64,000 bases of DNA from Mycobacterium sp. E796 (GCF_001672815.1 NZ_LZKK01000325.1:1-64000); one strand, 5' to 3'. Shown: positions 25,330 to 35,004, counted from the stretch's first letter. Notes: generated by a model not told the origin, from the letters alone. Made by a program: numbers and translations.

Positions 25330-26526
25330 TCATAAGGTGATCGGCACCGAACACCAGCCTCGGACAGTGCTCGTGTGTACCTGTACCGCAGCGGACATGT
25401 CGGCGTCCCAATCAGGAAAACGGCGCACCGTTTCTTGCAGGGCGATTCGACCCTCCAGTCGGGCCAGTGCGGCGCCAAGGCAGTAGTGGGCTCCGATACC
25501 CAAAGAGACGTGCTGCTTGGGCTCGCGCGTGATGTCGAATGTGTCGGCGTTGGGATACTGGCGCTCGTCGCGACCGGCGGACCCGGTCAGCAACAGGACT
25601 TTGGACTCCGCGGGGATCACCGTCCCGTGCATTTCCACCTCGTTGAGCGTCCATCGCCCTTGTACGGGTGAGGGCGCTTCATAGCGGAGAAGTTCTTCGA
25701 CGGCTCCCGGGATGCGGCTGTGGTCCTCGCCCATCAAGCGGAGCTGGTCGCGATGCTTGGGGAACGTGACCGCGGCCCAACCCAGAAGCCGTGCAACGGT
25801 TTCGGTTCCTGCGGTGACGAGCAGACCCCCGAAGTCGGCGGCCTCGCCGTCCGTTAGCTTTCGGGTGACGCCCTGCTCGTCGGTCAGCTCGGCCTGGGTC
25901 AGTGCAGTGAACAGGTCGTCTTTGGGATTTGTGCGTCGCTGTTCGAGCGCGTTGAGGATGTAGCTCCTAATCCACAGGCGCGCATTGATGGAGATCTCGT
26001 TGAGCATCCCCGCCTGCGGGTCGATGTGGAAGATCTCGTCGATCTTGAGCCGGACCTCTTCGCTCTCCGATTCCGGCACGCCGAGCATGGACGAGATCAC
26101 CATCGAGGGCAGCTGCTGGGCGAAGTCAGCGACGTAGTCGAAACCGGCACTTCCGACATGCGGGTCGAGCAGTTTGGCGCAGATTGCGCGGATACGGTCC
26201 TCCATCTCCGAGGTCCGCTTCGGAGTGAACGCTCGTGAGATCAGCGCCCGTAAGGCGGTATGGGCAGGCGGGTCCATGAAGATAAGGACGTCCATCTCGC
26301 CGAAATCGGTGCCCATGTACTCAAGTACGGTGCCGTGAGAGGACGAAAACGTGGGGTTGTTGGAGGCGGCCTGCACGTCGGCGAAGCGGCTCAACGCCCA
26401 GAAGTCATGCTTGTCGTTGCGATACACGGGGAACTCGTCGCGCAAGCGCCGCCACACCGCATGCGGGTTCTTGTCGAGCTCGGCGTCGTACGGGTCCCAG
26501 TAGATCTCGTCAACGGGCGCGACCAC
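25330..26526 (-). CDS. Cytochrome P450
   Basis: 398 aa from GTG at 26526, with AGGAG seven bases upstream; GTG at 26532 is too close to that site. I-helix TAGTETVARL, ExxR in EELLRY, heme loop LGIGAHYCLGAALARLEGR. N-terminus EIYWDPYDAELDKNPHAVW is typical of class I bacterial P450s. Paired with the ferredoxin downstream. Transcribed away from the amidohydrolase operon across a 665-bp gap. Confidence 0.94.
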   Translation of the reverse strand: MVAPVDEIYWDPYDAELDKNPHAVWRRLRDEFPVYRNDKHDFWALSRFADVQAASNNPTFSSSHGTVLEYMGTDFGEMDVLIFMDPPAHTALRALISRAFTPKRTSEMEDRIRAICAKLLDPHVGSAGFDYVADFAQQLPSMVISSMLGVPESESEEVRLKIDEIFHIDPQAGMLNEISINARLWIRSYILNALEQRRTNPKDDLFTALTQAELTDEQGVTRKLTDGEAADFGGLLVTAGTETVARLLGWAAVTFPKHRDQLRLMGEDHSRIPGAVEELLRYEAPSPVQGRWTLNEVEMHGTVIPAESKVLLLTGSAGRDERQYPNADTFDITREPKQHVSLGIGAHYCLGAALARLEGRIALQETVRRFPDWDADMSAAVQVHTSTVRGWCSVPITL

Positions 26527-27191
26527 GTGCACTCTCCTCGTGTGACTTCTCAGTGCGGTGCCGCCGTCTCGCGCCCCTGGACGAGCAACGCCGCGCCAGC
26601 ACCCCTCCCACGAACCGTCCCTTTTCGCCGCGAGGCCTCGCGCCCTGCGGTAGAAGCTGAAGGTGGGTTGATGGAGATTATAATAGGTGACTAGAAAAGT
26701 CAACGCGGCCGGGAAGCGTGGCGGAGTTGGCGCGGTGGCCTAGGGGCGATTTACGCCCCAGTCGCGCCGCTAAAGGCCGAGCGAGCAAGCTGATCCTTGA
26801 CACCAGCTTCACGCAGGCAGAGGGCCTAGGCCCGTCGAAACGCGGTAGGGTGCGCCGCCTCGGTAGGCGATACTCGACAGACTTCCCGAATTAGTATAGA
26901 AAAGAGGCTGTCATTTGGTTGCGCACTCGACATGCGGGCCGGAATGGGGTTGTGAAGTGACATTTGGCGCGCGAACCCGCGGCGGCGCGGTCGCGAACGG
27001 CTTGCACCACGCCGCGAATCCTTCCGCCGGGAAGCAAATGCCGCCGACTGCGAGCGCCGCGTGCGACGTCAAAAACGCACCCGCGACCCGACACGCCGAC
27101 CGCCCGGCTTGCCGGCATGTGCGCCGTCAACCCGGTTCGGTACCCAACGCAGCCATCTCGGTTTAGCTCAAGCCACGGACAGGAGCTCCCC
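26527..27191. other. Divergent regulatory gap (P450 / amidohydrolase operon)
   Basis: 665 bp without a convincing gene. An AT-rich patch at 26676–26700 contains CTAGAAA (26691–26697), one half of the operator seen at three other promoters; the other half is poor. A second AT-rich patch at 26888–26905 (ttagtatagaaaagagg) may be a promoter. AGGAG at 27181–27185 is the ribosome site of the next gene. Confidence 0.5.
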
Positions 27192-28463
27192 ATGGAAATG
27201 AACGACATGATCATGGTCAGCATCGATGACCACTACATTGAGCCGCCCGACATGTACGACAACCACGTGCCCGAAAAGTACAAAGACCAGGCTCCCAAGC
27301 TCGTCCGCAATGAACACGGCATCGACGAGTGGGTGTTCCAGGGCGACAAGGCCTCGACGTTGCTGGGCCTGGGCGCGACCGTCGGATGGCCCAAGAACGA
27401 ATGGGGCTTCAATGCGGGCAGTCTGTCCGAACTGCGGCCTGGCTGTTTCGACGTGCATGCGCGGGTGCGCGACATGGACGCCAACGGCATGTTGGCGTCG
27501 CTTAACTTCCCCACCATGGCGGGATTCAATGCGCGGACCTTCGCCGAAGCGCCCGACAAGCCGTTGGCGTACATCATGCTGCAGGCATACAACGATTGGG
27601 TCGTCGACGAATGGTGCGCGGAGTACCCAGGACGATTCATCCCGCAGGGCGTCGTCCCCATGTGGGACGTCGAATTGGCGGCGGCCGAGGTTCACCGGAT
27701 GGGCAAGAAGGGCCACAAGGCAATGTCGTTCCTCGAGACGCCGCACACGAAGGGGTACCCGAGTTTTCTCTCCGGCTATTGGGACCCGATGTTAAAGGCG
27801 CTGTGTGAGGAGAACATGGTTCTTTGTCTGCATATCGGCGCCGGCTACGACGTGATTCAGAGTCCGAAGGAGGCGCCGGTCGACCACATGATGGTGCTCG
27901 CGTGCCAAATCAGCGCGATCACCGCGCAGGATCTGCTTTTTGGACCCACATTGCGAAATTTCCCCGACCTCAAGGTCGCCCTGTCCGAGGGTGGAATCGG
28001 TTGGATCCCGTTCTATATGGATCGGATCGATCGCCACGTCGACAACCAATCCTGGCTCGACCACGGCAACGACTTCAACGGCAAGAAGCCGTCGGAGATC
28101 TTTCGCGAACACATCCTGGCGTGCTACATCACCGATCCTGCCGGCCTCAAGCTCCGCGATCGGATCGGCATAGACAACATCGCCTGGGAATGCGACTACC
28201 CGCACACCGACACGACTTGGCCCTATTCACCCGAGCTGGCCTGGGGCGAATTCATGGACGCCGGCTGCACGCCAGAGGAGATCAACAAGATCACTTTTGA
28301 GAACGCGTGCCGGTTCTTCGACTGGGATCCGTTCAAGTACACCCCGCGCGAGGAGGCCACCGTCGGCGCCCTTCGGGCCAAGGCCGCCGACGTCGACGTG
28401 AGCCGGATGCCGCGGGCCGAATGGAAGAAGCAAAACGAGGCCGCCGGCATCGGTGTCTGGTGA
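27192..28463 (+). CDS. ACMSD-like amidohydrolase (metal-dependent)
   Basis: 423 aa from ATG at 27192 with AGGAG upstream; an upstream open extension is not coding-like. It begins with IMVSIDDHYIEPPDMY, where a D-H pair replaces the usual HxH metal site of the COG2159 amidohydrolase_2 family. LHIGAG supplies a metal His and WECDYPHTD the late metal Asp. Family members decarboxylate or hydrolyse cyclic carboxylates. Homologous to the protein at 44549. First gene of a five-gene operon (amidohydrolases, aldolase, DUF35, thiolase). Confidence 0.88.
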   Translation: MEMNDMIMVSIDDHYIEPPDMYDNHVPEKYKDQAPKLVRNEHGIDEWVFQGDKASTLLGLGATVGWPKNEWGFNAGSLSELRPGCFDVHARVRDMDANGMLASLNFPTMAGFNARTFAEAPDKPLAYIMLQAYNDWVVDEWCAEYPGRFIPQGVVPMWDVELAAAEVHRMGKKGHKAMSFLETPHTKGYPSFLSGYWDPMLKALCEENMVLCLHIGAGYDVIQSPKEAPVDHMMVLACQISAITAQDLLFGPTLRNFPDLKVALSEGGIGWIPFYMDRIDRHVDNQSWLDHGNDFNGKKPSEIFREHILACYITDPAGLKLRDRIGIDNIAWECDYPHTDTTWPYSPELAWGEFMDAGCTPEEINKITFENACRFFDWDPFKYTPREEATVGALRAKAADVDVSRMPRAEWKKQNEAAGIGVW

Positions 28464-28492
28464 CCGCAACGACTTCTGAGGGAGGAACAAAC

Positions 28493-29653
28493 ATGACGAA
28501 CGTCGTGGCGCCCCAGGCGCCGCACACCGACGACTCGATTGCCTCGATCGGATTCATCTCGGCGGATTCGCACGTCAACGAACCGCGCGACCTGTGGTCG
28601 TCGAATCTGCCTGCATCGCTGAAAGATCAGGCCATGCGCGGGCTCGCGTCCTCAGGTGACGGCGGCTGGAGCCTCATCATGGACGGCCAGCATGCGTTCC
28701 AGAAGGACATGCAGGCCGAGGAGGACCGACTGGCGGTCCTCAAGCCCGAGAAACGACTCGAAGTCATGCGTGAAGACGGCGTCGCCGGCGAGTGCATCTT
28801 CCCGACTATCGCCCTTCAGGTCTGGATGCTCGAGAGCCCCGAAGGCGGTCAGGCCAGTTGCCGCATCTACAACGATTACATCTACGACCAGTTGCACCGG
28901 CACTCGCCTCGGTTCTGCTGTGCCGGCATCGTGCCGACCTGGACCCCGGAGATGGCAGTCGCGGAGGTGGAGCGCATTGCCGAGATTGGGCTGGGCGCCA
29001 TCATGCTTCCAGCACTGGCGAACCCGATGTGGAATCACCGGCAGTGGGCTCCAATGTGGGACGCGATCGAGCGCACGGGCCTCCCCGTGGCCATGCACCA
29101 GGGCACCGGGCACCCCATGAGGGCGTTTCGTGGTCCCGGCGCCACCGTCGCCAACAACCTCTACATCCAGTCGATGGCTCCGCAGGTCGCCACCTTGCTT
29201 GCGACCTCCGGAGTGCTCGCCGACCATCCGGGAATCCACGTGGTGCTCGTTGAGTACAACATCGGCTGGATGGCATGGGCGAACGAGACCATGGACAACT
29301 CCGACATCGCATTCCGCCGCTATGACGAGTTCATCTCCTATGGGGGCAAGAAGGGCCAGCCATCGGTCTATCCCGACCTGGAGCACCCGCCCAGCTACTA
29401 CGCGAAGCGACAGGTGCACTCCACGTTCGCCAGAGACACCGTGGGAATCGGCAACATCGCGCTCACCGGACCGTCAATGCTGATGTTCGGCAACGATTAT
29501 CCGCACGAAGAAGGAACGTATCCCCATTCGCGCGAGGTCGTCGCCGAGCAAGCCAAGCTGATTGCGGATCCGGCAATAGCCCGAAAGGTGTTCCGCGAGA
29601 ACGCACTCGAGGTCTTCAAGTTCGATCCCACCGAAGTCACACCTCTCGTCTGA
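28493..29653 (+). CDS. Second ACMSD-like amidohydrolase
   Basis: 386 aa from ATG at 28493 with GGAGGAACAA upstream. Starts with FISADSHVNEPRDLW (DSH in place of HxH). AMHQGTGHP supplies a metal His and FGNDYPHEEGTYPHS the catalytic Asp. Clearly diverged from its neighbour, so the two probably act on successive intermediates or form a hetero-oligomer. 29 bp downstream of the first amidohydrolase. Confidence 0.87.
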   Translation: MTNVVAPQAPHTDDSIASIGFISADSHVNEPRDLWSSNLPASLKDQAMRGLASSGDGGWSLIMDGQHAFQKDMQAEEDRLAVLKPEKRLEVMREDGVAGECIFPTIALQVWMLESPEGGQASCRIYNDYIYDQLHRHSPRFCCAGIVPTWTPEMAVAEVERIAEIGLGAIMLPALANPMWNHRQWAPMWDAIERTGLPVAMHQGTGHPMRAFRGPGATVANNLYIQSMAPQVATLLATSGVLADHPGIHVVLVEYNIGWMAWANETMDNSDIAFRRYDEFISYGGKKGQPSVYPDLEHPPSYYAKRQVHSTFARDTVGIGNIALTGPSMLMFGNDYPHEEGTYPHSREVVAEQAKLIADPAIARKVFRENALEVFKFDPTEVTPLV

Positions 29654-29715
29654 GACGTCTGCAAACCACGCAAGCAGTTGCCCCACAGAGCTTTAAGGAT
29701 CACAGGAGGAACGCC

Positions 29716-30762
29716 ATGGTCGCCGCACGCGATGCGCAGCAGTGGGTGAAGGACGGCGGTCTACACGGGATCGGAGACTCGCTGTTCACACCGTTCTGCG
29801 GTACGGACGGCGACGATATCGACTGGGATGCATATCGCGTGTTGATTCGCTATTGCATCGGCGACCTTGGCCACAACATGTTGTGGCTGACCAGCGGATG
29901 CGCCGAATGGTGGGCGCTGACGCTCGATGAGCGCAAGCGTCTCCTCGAGGTCGCCGTAGAGGAGGCGCGCGCGATCAATCCGGCTGTGGTGATCCAGGCT
30001 TGCACGACTGCCGAGTGCGCCAAAGACGTAGCCGAGTTGACGCTGCACGCACAGCAGAATGGCGCCGACATCGCCTTCATCCAAACGCCGACGATGGAGG
30101 TGCACGGCGGTGAGGGGGTAAAGCGATTCTTCCAATACGTCGCCGACCGCACGGACATCGCTCTGGGGATGTTCAACAGCAATTCGTCCGGATACGTCAT
30201 GACGGGTGAGGAGATGGCTGCTGTCCATCACGCTGTGCCCGCGGTGGTGGCGGTCAAAGAAGGCGTAATGGACAGCACGGTGAACACCACGGTGCTGCAC
30301 GCGCTGGCTCCCGACATCGCCATCTGGGAGTGTGACACGTTGGTCTACGAGGCGGGCTGGTTGCAACAGGGCATCGTGTGTTCCGGACAACTCGGAAACA
30401 TCGCGTGGCTCTACGAGAGCGCGGACAACAAGTGGTTCAGCGAGTACTGGCAACTGATCTGGGACGGCAAGCTCGACGAGGCGCGCGCTCACCGCGGCGC
30501 CAATGTCGGCGGAATGCCGTTGTCGCCGAAGTTCGGCGAGTACCCGGGCAGGCCGGGATATCTCACGCACTGGGGCGAAGTGGTGAAGGTCGCGGCGAGC
30601 ACGATTGGTCTGCCTGTAGGCGACTACCCGTATTCGCGTCCGCCTCAGGCGCGACTGGGCGCGACCGGGCGCAAGGAGATCGCCGATCTTTTCGTCGCCG
30701 CCGGGCTCGAAGGCAAGGCGTTGACGAGTTCGGCCGTCACGGGGGCACTGGAAAGTGCGTAA
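29716..30762 (+). CDS. DapA/NAL-superfamily aldolase
   Basis: 348 aa TIM-barrel of the dihydrodipicolinate synthase family, AGGAGG before the ATG. The Schiff-base Lys is K181 (VAVKEG). The pyruvate-binding TTGE loop is replaced by LTSGCAEWW (about 58–66), and the Tyr of the proton-relay is Phe153 (MFNSNSSG). These changes argue against a standard DHDPS and suggest an aldolase or hydratase with a different donor or acceptor. About 50 residues longer than DapA at the C-terminus. In the amidohydrolase–thiolase operon, it could perform retro-aldol cleavage. Confidence 0.82.
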   Translation: MVAARDAQQWVKDGGLHGIGDSLFTPFCGTDGDDIDWDAYRVLIRYCIGDLGHNMLWLTSGCAEWWALTLDERKRLLEVAVEEARAINPAVVIQACTTAECAKDVAELTLHAQQNGADIAFIQTPTMEVHGGEGVKRFFQYVADRTDIALGMFNSNSSGYVMTGEEMAAVHHAVPAVVAVKEGVMDSTVNTTVLHALAPDIAIWECDTLVYEAGWLQQGIVCSGQLGNIAWLYESADNKWFSEYWQLIWDGKLDEARAHRGANVGGMPLSPKFGEYPGRPGYLTHWGEVVKVAASTIGLPVGDYPYSRPPQARLGATGRKEIADLFVAAGLEGKALTSSAVTGALESA

Positions 30763-30795
30763 CGAAACAGACCGTGGTCGCGAGGGTGGTGCCGC

Positions 30796-31194
30796 ATGAC
30801 CGCCGTGCCGCTGGTCGACTATCTGGTGCTAGGTGACGACCCGCATTTGGTGGCACACAAATGCACGTCGTGCGGTGCGCAGTTCTTTGACCACCGCAAC
30901 GCTTGTGCCGGTTGCGGCGGAACGACATTCGAGAGTGCGAGAGTCGCGCAGACCGGCATCCTCAGGACGTTCACGATTGTGAACTTCGCCATGCCGGGTG
31001 TTCCCGTTCCCTTCGTCGCCGGGGTCATCGACTGTGATGGCACCAGCGTGCGAGGCAATGTGATCAATGTCGAACCCCACCCTGACCACATCAAGACCGG
31101 TATGAAGGTTCGGCTGGCGACGTATTCGATCGGGAAGGACGGGGACGGCGTCGAGGCGATCGGGTTCGGCTTCGAGCCTGTCGATGCCGCCTAG
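30796..31194 (+). CDS. DUF35 OB-fold zinc-ribbon protein
   Basis: 132 aa. Rubredoxin-like ribbon CTSCGAQF...CAGCGG (four Cys) followed by an OB fold (TGILRTFTIVNFA, VNVEPHP-like strand). DUF35 proteins pair with thiolase-like proteins, and in steroid side-chain degradation (ChsH2–Ltp2) form an aldolase or hydratase complex. Placed 45 bp before a thiolase-like gene, it very likely forms that kind of complex. Confidence 0.9.
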   Translation: MTAVPLVDYLVLGDDPHLVAHKCTSCGAQFFDHRNACAGCGGTTFESARVAQTGILRTFTIVNFAMPGVPVPFVAGVIDCDGTSVRGNVINVEPHPDHIKTGMKVRLATYSIGKDGDGVEAIGFGFEPVDAA

Positions 31195-31238
31195 CCGCAT
31201 TACTGATTACCCGTGACGAGTCGAAATAAGAGGTATTG

Positions 31239-32438
31239 ATGGCGTCCGACGACATATACATTCTCGGCATCAACATGACCAAGTTCGGCAAGCACCCCAC
31301 GCGGGATGCGCTTGACCTGGCTTCCGAAGCGACACTGGGCGCATTATCCGACGGCGGCGTATCCATTCATGACATCGGCGTGATTGCGGCCGGCAACCTG
31401 TCGGGCATGGGAACCGGGCTTGGTCAGGATGTGCAAAAGCAGGTGGGGCAGACCGGGATACCGGTCTTCAACGTAGCCAACGCCTGCGCGACCGGTGCCA
31501 CAGCACTGCGGACGGTGATGATGGCGTTGAAGGCCGGGGAGTGCGAGATCGGCTTGGCGGTCGGCGCCGAGAAGCTTTCTGGGGCAGGCATGCTCGGCCT
31601 CGCCGAGGCCCCCAGTGAAGACCGTTGGGTGCCGAAGGGTCGGTTTGGTGCCGTGGCGCCACTCGATGGGAGAATCGGCACCGCATCAATGCCCGGGGTC
31701 TTCGCTCAGGTCGGGTTGGAATATGGCCACCGATACGGGGAAGTGAGCTTCGAGTTGTTCGCCCGGATATCGGCGAAAAACCACGACCACTCGACCCTCA
31801 ATCCCCTCGCCGCATATACGAAATCGATGACCGTCGAGCAGATCATGGGCGAGCCGATGATGGCCTACCCGAATACCCGCGCCATGTGCTCGGCGAACTG
31901 CGACGGCGCGGCAGCGGCAATCCTGGTCACCGGGGACCGGCTCAAATCGATGTCCTCCGAACAACAAAAGCGGGCCGTGAAGGTGTCGGCATCGGTCCTG
32001 ACGACCGACCCCTGGGAAGAGGGCTGTCAGGTACTGCCCAACGTCAACACGCTGACGCGAAACGCCGCGGCTCTGGCCTATGAACAAGCGGGCGTTGGTC
32101 CGCAAGATCTCGACCTCGTCGAACTGCACGACTGCTTCGCCACCGCGGAGCTGGTCCACTACGACAACCTGATGCTCTGCCCCGAGGGCGGTGCCGTCGA
32201 CTTCTTCGAGTCCGGAGCGCCAAAAAGAGACGGCAGCACGCCGGTCAACGTATCGGGTGGGCTCGAGTCGAAAGGCCACCCCATAGCCGCGACCGGAATC
32301 GCGAACGTCTGGGAGATCTGCCACCATCTGCGCGGCGAGGCCGGCGCGCGGCAGATCCCGAATGCCGTTGTGGGCCTGGCCCATGTCATCGGCCTCGGTT
32401 CCACATGCGGTGTCCACATCCTGGAGAAGACCGCCTAG
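31239..32438 (+). CDS. Thiolase-like lipid-transfer protein (Ltp/SCP-x type)
   Basis: 399 aa from ATG at 31239 with AAGAGG upstream. Thiolase fold with Cys83 (NACATG), a His in SKGHPIAATG and a C-terminal GLGSTCG. It is closer to acetyl-CoA acetyltransferase/Ltp2-type proteins than to FadA. With the DUF35 partner it may act as a retro-aldolase rather than a true thiolase, as Ltp2 does for steroid side chains. Last gene of the operon. Confidence 0.9.
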   Translation: MASDDIYILGINMTKFGKHPTRDALDLASEATLGALSDGGVSIHDIGVIAAGNLSGMGTGLGQDVQKQVGQTGIPVFNVANACATGATALRTVMMALKAGECEIGLAVGAEKLSGAGMLGLAEAPSEDRWVPKGRFGAVAPLDGRIGTASMPGVFAQVGLEYGHRYGEVSFELFARISAKNHDHSTLNPLAAYTKSMTVEQIMGEPMMAYPNTRAMCSANCDGAAAAILVTGDRLKSMSSEQQKRAVKVSASVLTTDPWEEGCQVLPNVNTLTRNAAALAYEQAGVGPQDLDLVELHDCFATAELVHYDNLMLCPEGGAVDFFESGAPKRDGSTPVNVSGGLESKGHPIAATGIANVWEICHHLRGEAGARQIPNAVVGLAHVIGLGSTCGVHILEKTA

Positions 32439-32484
32439 GGCACTGTCGTAAGCCAAAATTGGCGTGCAATGCACGCGGGGAGAT

Positions 32485-33273
32485 TCAAGACAACGCCGTC
32501 AAAGCGCCACTGGTGTAGCCGCCGTTGACCGGGACGGTTTGTCCTGTCAGCCATGAGGCGAGAGGGCTGACGAGATAGGTCACCAGAGGGGCAACCTCCA
32601 GCGGCTCGCCGAGCCGACGTGTCGCGTACTCACCTAGCGTAGATTTCGCGTTGGAAGCGGTGTCGCTCTGCGTGGGTTTTCCGGGCGTCGTTGCAACGGT
32701 CACAACGTTCGCCGTGATGCCGTAGCGGCCGTTCTCGGTGGCGATCGAGCGCGTGAATCCAGCAGCGCCTTCATTCGCGCCCGCGTAGACCGCGTCTGGG
32801 AGGGCATCACCAGCACGCGCGGCGTCAGAAATGACGGTGACGATCCGCCCAAACCGCCGTTCGATCATGGCGGGCAGGCAAGCGTTTGTGCAGACCATGA
32901 CACCGTAGAAAATCGCCCTATACGGATCCCACTGCGCCGGACTGGCATCGACGGGTACGTTACGGTCAAAGCTGCCTGCCACGTCGGGCCCGCCGGCATC
33001 GCCCGCGTTGTTCACCAAGATGTCAATACCGTTGACCCTGTCCACCGCGGCGCGCACCACGGCGGGATCTGTGACGTCGAACGGTGACGAAATCGCGCGA
33101 CCCCCTGCGGCCCGGATCTCTTCTGCCACAATTTCCGCCCGCTCGGGCACGAAGTCGTTCACCACCACCTCGGCGCCCCCTGCGCCGAGGTGGACTGCAA
33201 TTGCCCGTCCTAGGCCTTGACCTGCGCCCGTCACCAGGGCGCGGTGCGTACGGAGGTCGATCTCCTCAGCCAT
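32485..33273 (-). CDS. SDR-like protein lacking catalytic Lys
   Basis: 262 aa from the ATG at 33273. Cofactor loop VTGAGQGLGRAIAVHL, NNAG (VNNAGDAGG), Ser in VISDAARAG. The active-site YxxxK is YAGAN: the Tyr stays but Lys is replaced by Asn. C-terminus SWLTGQTVPVNGGYTSG is normal. It may be a non-catalytic or altered SDR, or a catalytic Lys may lie elsewhere. Convergent with the thiolase, divergent from the aldehyde dehydrogenase. Confidence 0.85.
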   Translation of the reverse strand: MAEEIDLRTHRALVTGAGQGLGRAIAVHLGAGGAEVVVNDFVPERAEIVAEEIRAAGGRAISSPFDVTDPAVVRAAVDRVNGIDILVNNAGDAGGPDVAGSFDRNVPVDASPAQWDPYRAIFYGVMVCTNACLPAMIERRFGRIVTVISDAARAGDALPDAVYAGANEGAAGFTRSIATENGRYGITANVVTVATTPGKPTQSDTASNAKSTLGEYATRRLGEPLEVAPLVTYLVSPLASWLTGQTVPVNGGYTSGALTALS

Positions 33274-33355
33274 CGGCTGGCAATCCTTCCTCGCTGGTCG
33301 GCTAAGGCCAGGATAGGGCCGCAAGTTGTTCCCTAGAAACAGCGCCGACGGATTA

Positions 33356-33391
33356 TTGAATATGCATTACTAAGTCGACTAGGCTACGCGC
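33356..33391 (+). promoter_or_regulatory. Leaderless promoter of the aldehyde dehydrogenase gene
   Basis: TTGAAT at 33356–33361, an 18-bp spacer and TAGGCT at 33380–33385 end six bases before the ATG at 33392. No ribosome site is present. This is the classic layout of a mycobacterial leaderless SigA-type transcript and supports the chosen start. Confidence 0.65.
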
Positions 33392-34867
33392 ATGGGTGAA
33401 CTGCGCATGCTGATCGACGGCAAACTTGTTGAGGCAGAGGGCGGGAAAGTCTTCGACAACATCAATCCGGCTACCGAGGAGGTATTGGGGCAGGTTGCCG
33501 ACGGCTCGGCGTCGGATATGGCCAACGCCGTGGGCGCCGCGCGTAATGCCTTCGACAACACCCCGTGGGCCACCGATAAGGAACTGCGCAAGCGTTGTCT
33601 CGATCAGCTGCAGGCAGCGCTCGAAAGTGAACAAGAAGAACTCCGTCAAGAGCTGGTGGCCGAGGTCGGTGCTCCGATTGCGCTGACCTACGGTCCGCAT
33701 CTCGATGCGCCGCTCAAGCATGCGCTTACCTGGCCGCGTCAGATGATCGACGAGTTCCAGTGGTCTCGCTCGTTAGGACCGTCCGATGCACTGGGCTGGG
33801 GTATGCAGACCGAGCGGGTCGTGTGGAAGGAGCCCAAGGGCGTCGTCGGGGCTATCGTGCCGTGGAACTTCCCGGTCGAATTGATCCTGACCAAGCTGGG
33901 GCCCATCCTGGCCATGGGAAACACCTGCGTCCTCAAGCCCGCGCCCGACACTCCGTTTAATGCGACTCGCATCGGGCGACTGATTGCCGAAAAGACCGAG
34001 ATTCCCGCCGGTGTCGTCAACGTTGTCCCCTCACGAGATCACATGGTGGGTGAGGTACTCACTCGTTCGCCGGAGGTCGACATGATCGCCTTCACGGGTT
34101 CGACTGCAACCGGGCGACGCATCATGGAGGCGTCGGCATCCACCATCAAGGACGTGTTTCTCGAGTTGGGCGGCAAGTCGGCGCTGGTGGTGCTGGACGA
34201 CGCGCCACTGGAGGAGGTGTTGGCCACCGCCGCGATGGCATGTATCCACGGCGGCCAGGCGTGCGCGCAAGCGTCCCGACTTCTGGTGCCCCGAAACCGA
34301 TACGACGAAGCGGTCGAGATCGCCAAAGTCAGTTTCGAGAACTGGAAATACGGTGACCCCACCGTTTTCGAGAACATGCAAGGCCCGCAGATCTCCAAAG
34401 TCCAGCAACAGCGTGTGGTGGGCTTGTTCGACAGCGGGCGGCAGCAAGGAGCCACAGCCGTTGTCGGCGGCGGCATTCCGGCACACCTGGAGAAGGGTTT
34501 CTTCGTTGAGCCAACGCTATTCGCGAACGTAACGAGCGACATGCGCATCGCCCAAGAAGAGATCTTCGGCCCGGTGCTGAGCGTAATTGCTTATGACGGG
34601 GACGACGATGCTGTGCGCATCGCCAACGACACCACCTACGGTCTTTCTGGCGGCATCTACTCTGCCGATCACGATCGCGCGCTCGCCGTCGCCCGAAGGA
34701 TCCGGACCGGCACTCTGAGCGTGAACGGCGGGATATGGTATGGCGCCGATGCGCCGTTCGGTGGCTACAAGATGTCAGGCATCGGTCGTCAGTGCGGCAT
34801 CGAAGGGCTTGAAATCTTCACTGAGACAAAGCTTGTGGGATGGCCGGTCGGTGACGAAGCTAAGTGA
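33392..34867 (+). CDS. NAD(P)-dependent aldehyde dehydrogenase
   Basis: 491 aa. VPWNFPVELILTKLGPILAMGNTCVLKPA binds cofactor. Catalytic base E258 (LELGGKS) and nucleophile C291 (GGQACAQASR) are intact, and GYKMSGIGRQCGIEG is the normal end. It oxidises an aldehyde made in the pathway to the acid that can then be CoA-activated. Leaderless start. Lies at the head of a plus-strand run with a ligand-binding protein and membrane genes. Confidence 0.94.
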   Translation: MGELRMLIDGKLVEAEGGKVFDNINPATEEVLGQVADGSASDMANAVGAARNAFDNTPWATDKELRKRCLDQLQAALESEQEELRQELVAEVGAPIALTYGPHLDAPLKHALTWPRQMIDEFQWSRSLGPSDALGWGMQTERVVWKEPKGVVGAIVPWNFPVELILTKLGPILAMGNTCVLKPAPDTPFNATRIGRLIAEKTEIPAGVVNVVPSRDHMVGEVLTRSPEVDMIAFTGSTATGRRIMEASASTIKDVFLELGGKSALVVLDDAPLEEVLATAAMACIHGGQACAQASRLLVPRNRYDEAVEIAKVSFENWKYGDPTVFENMQGPQISKVQQQRVVGLFDSGRQQGATAVVGGGIPAHLEKGFFVEPTLFANVTSDMRIAQEEIFGPVLSVIAYDGDDDAVRIANDTTYGLSGGIYSADHDRALAVARRIRTGTLSVNGGIWYGADAPFGGYKMSGIGRQCGIEGLEIFTETKLVGWPVGDEAK

Positions 34868-35004
34868 TCCGACTGAATGAGCGATGATAGGACCGCCACC
34901 GGACGCGGGATGAATTTCGGTCTCATCGATCGCAGTTGCTGTCGTGAGCCAGCTCGCCATGCCCACCTAGCGCGGTTCTGAACGCCGTTCTACGGAGTTT
35001 TGGG

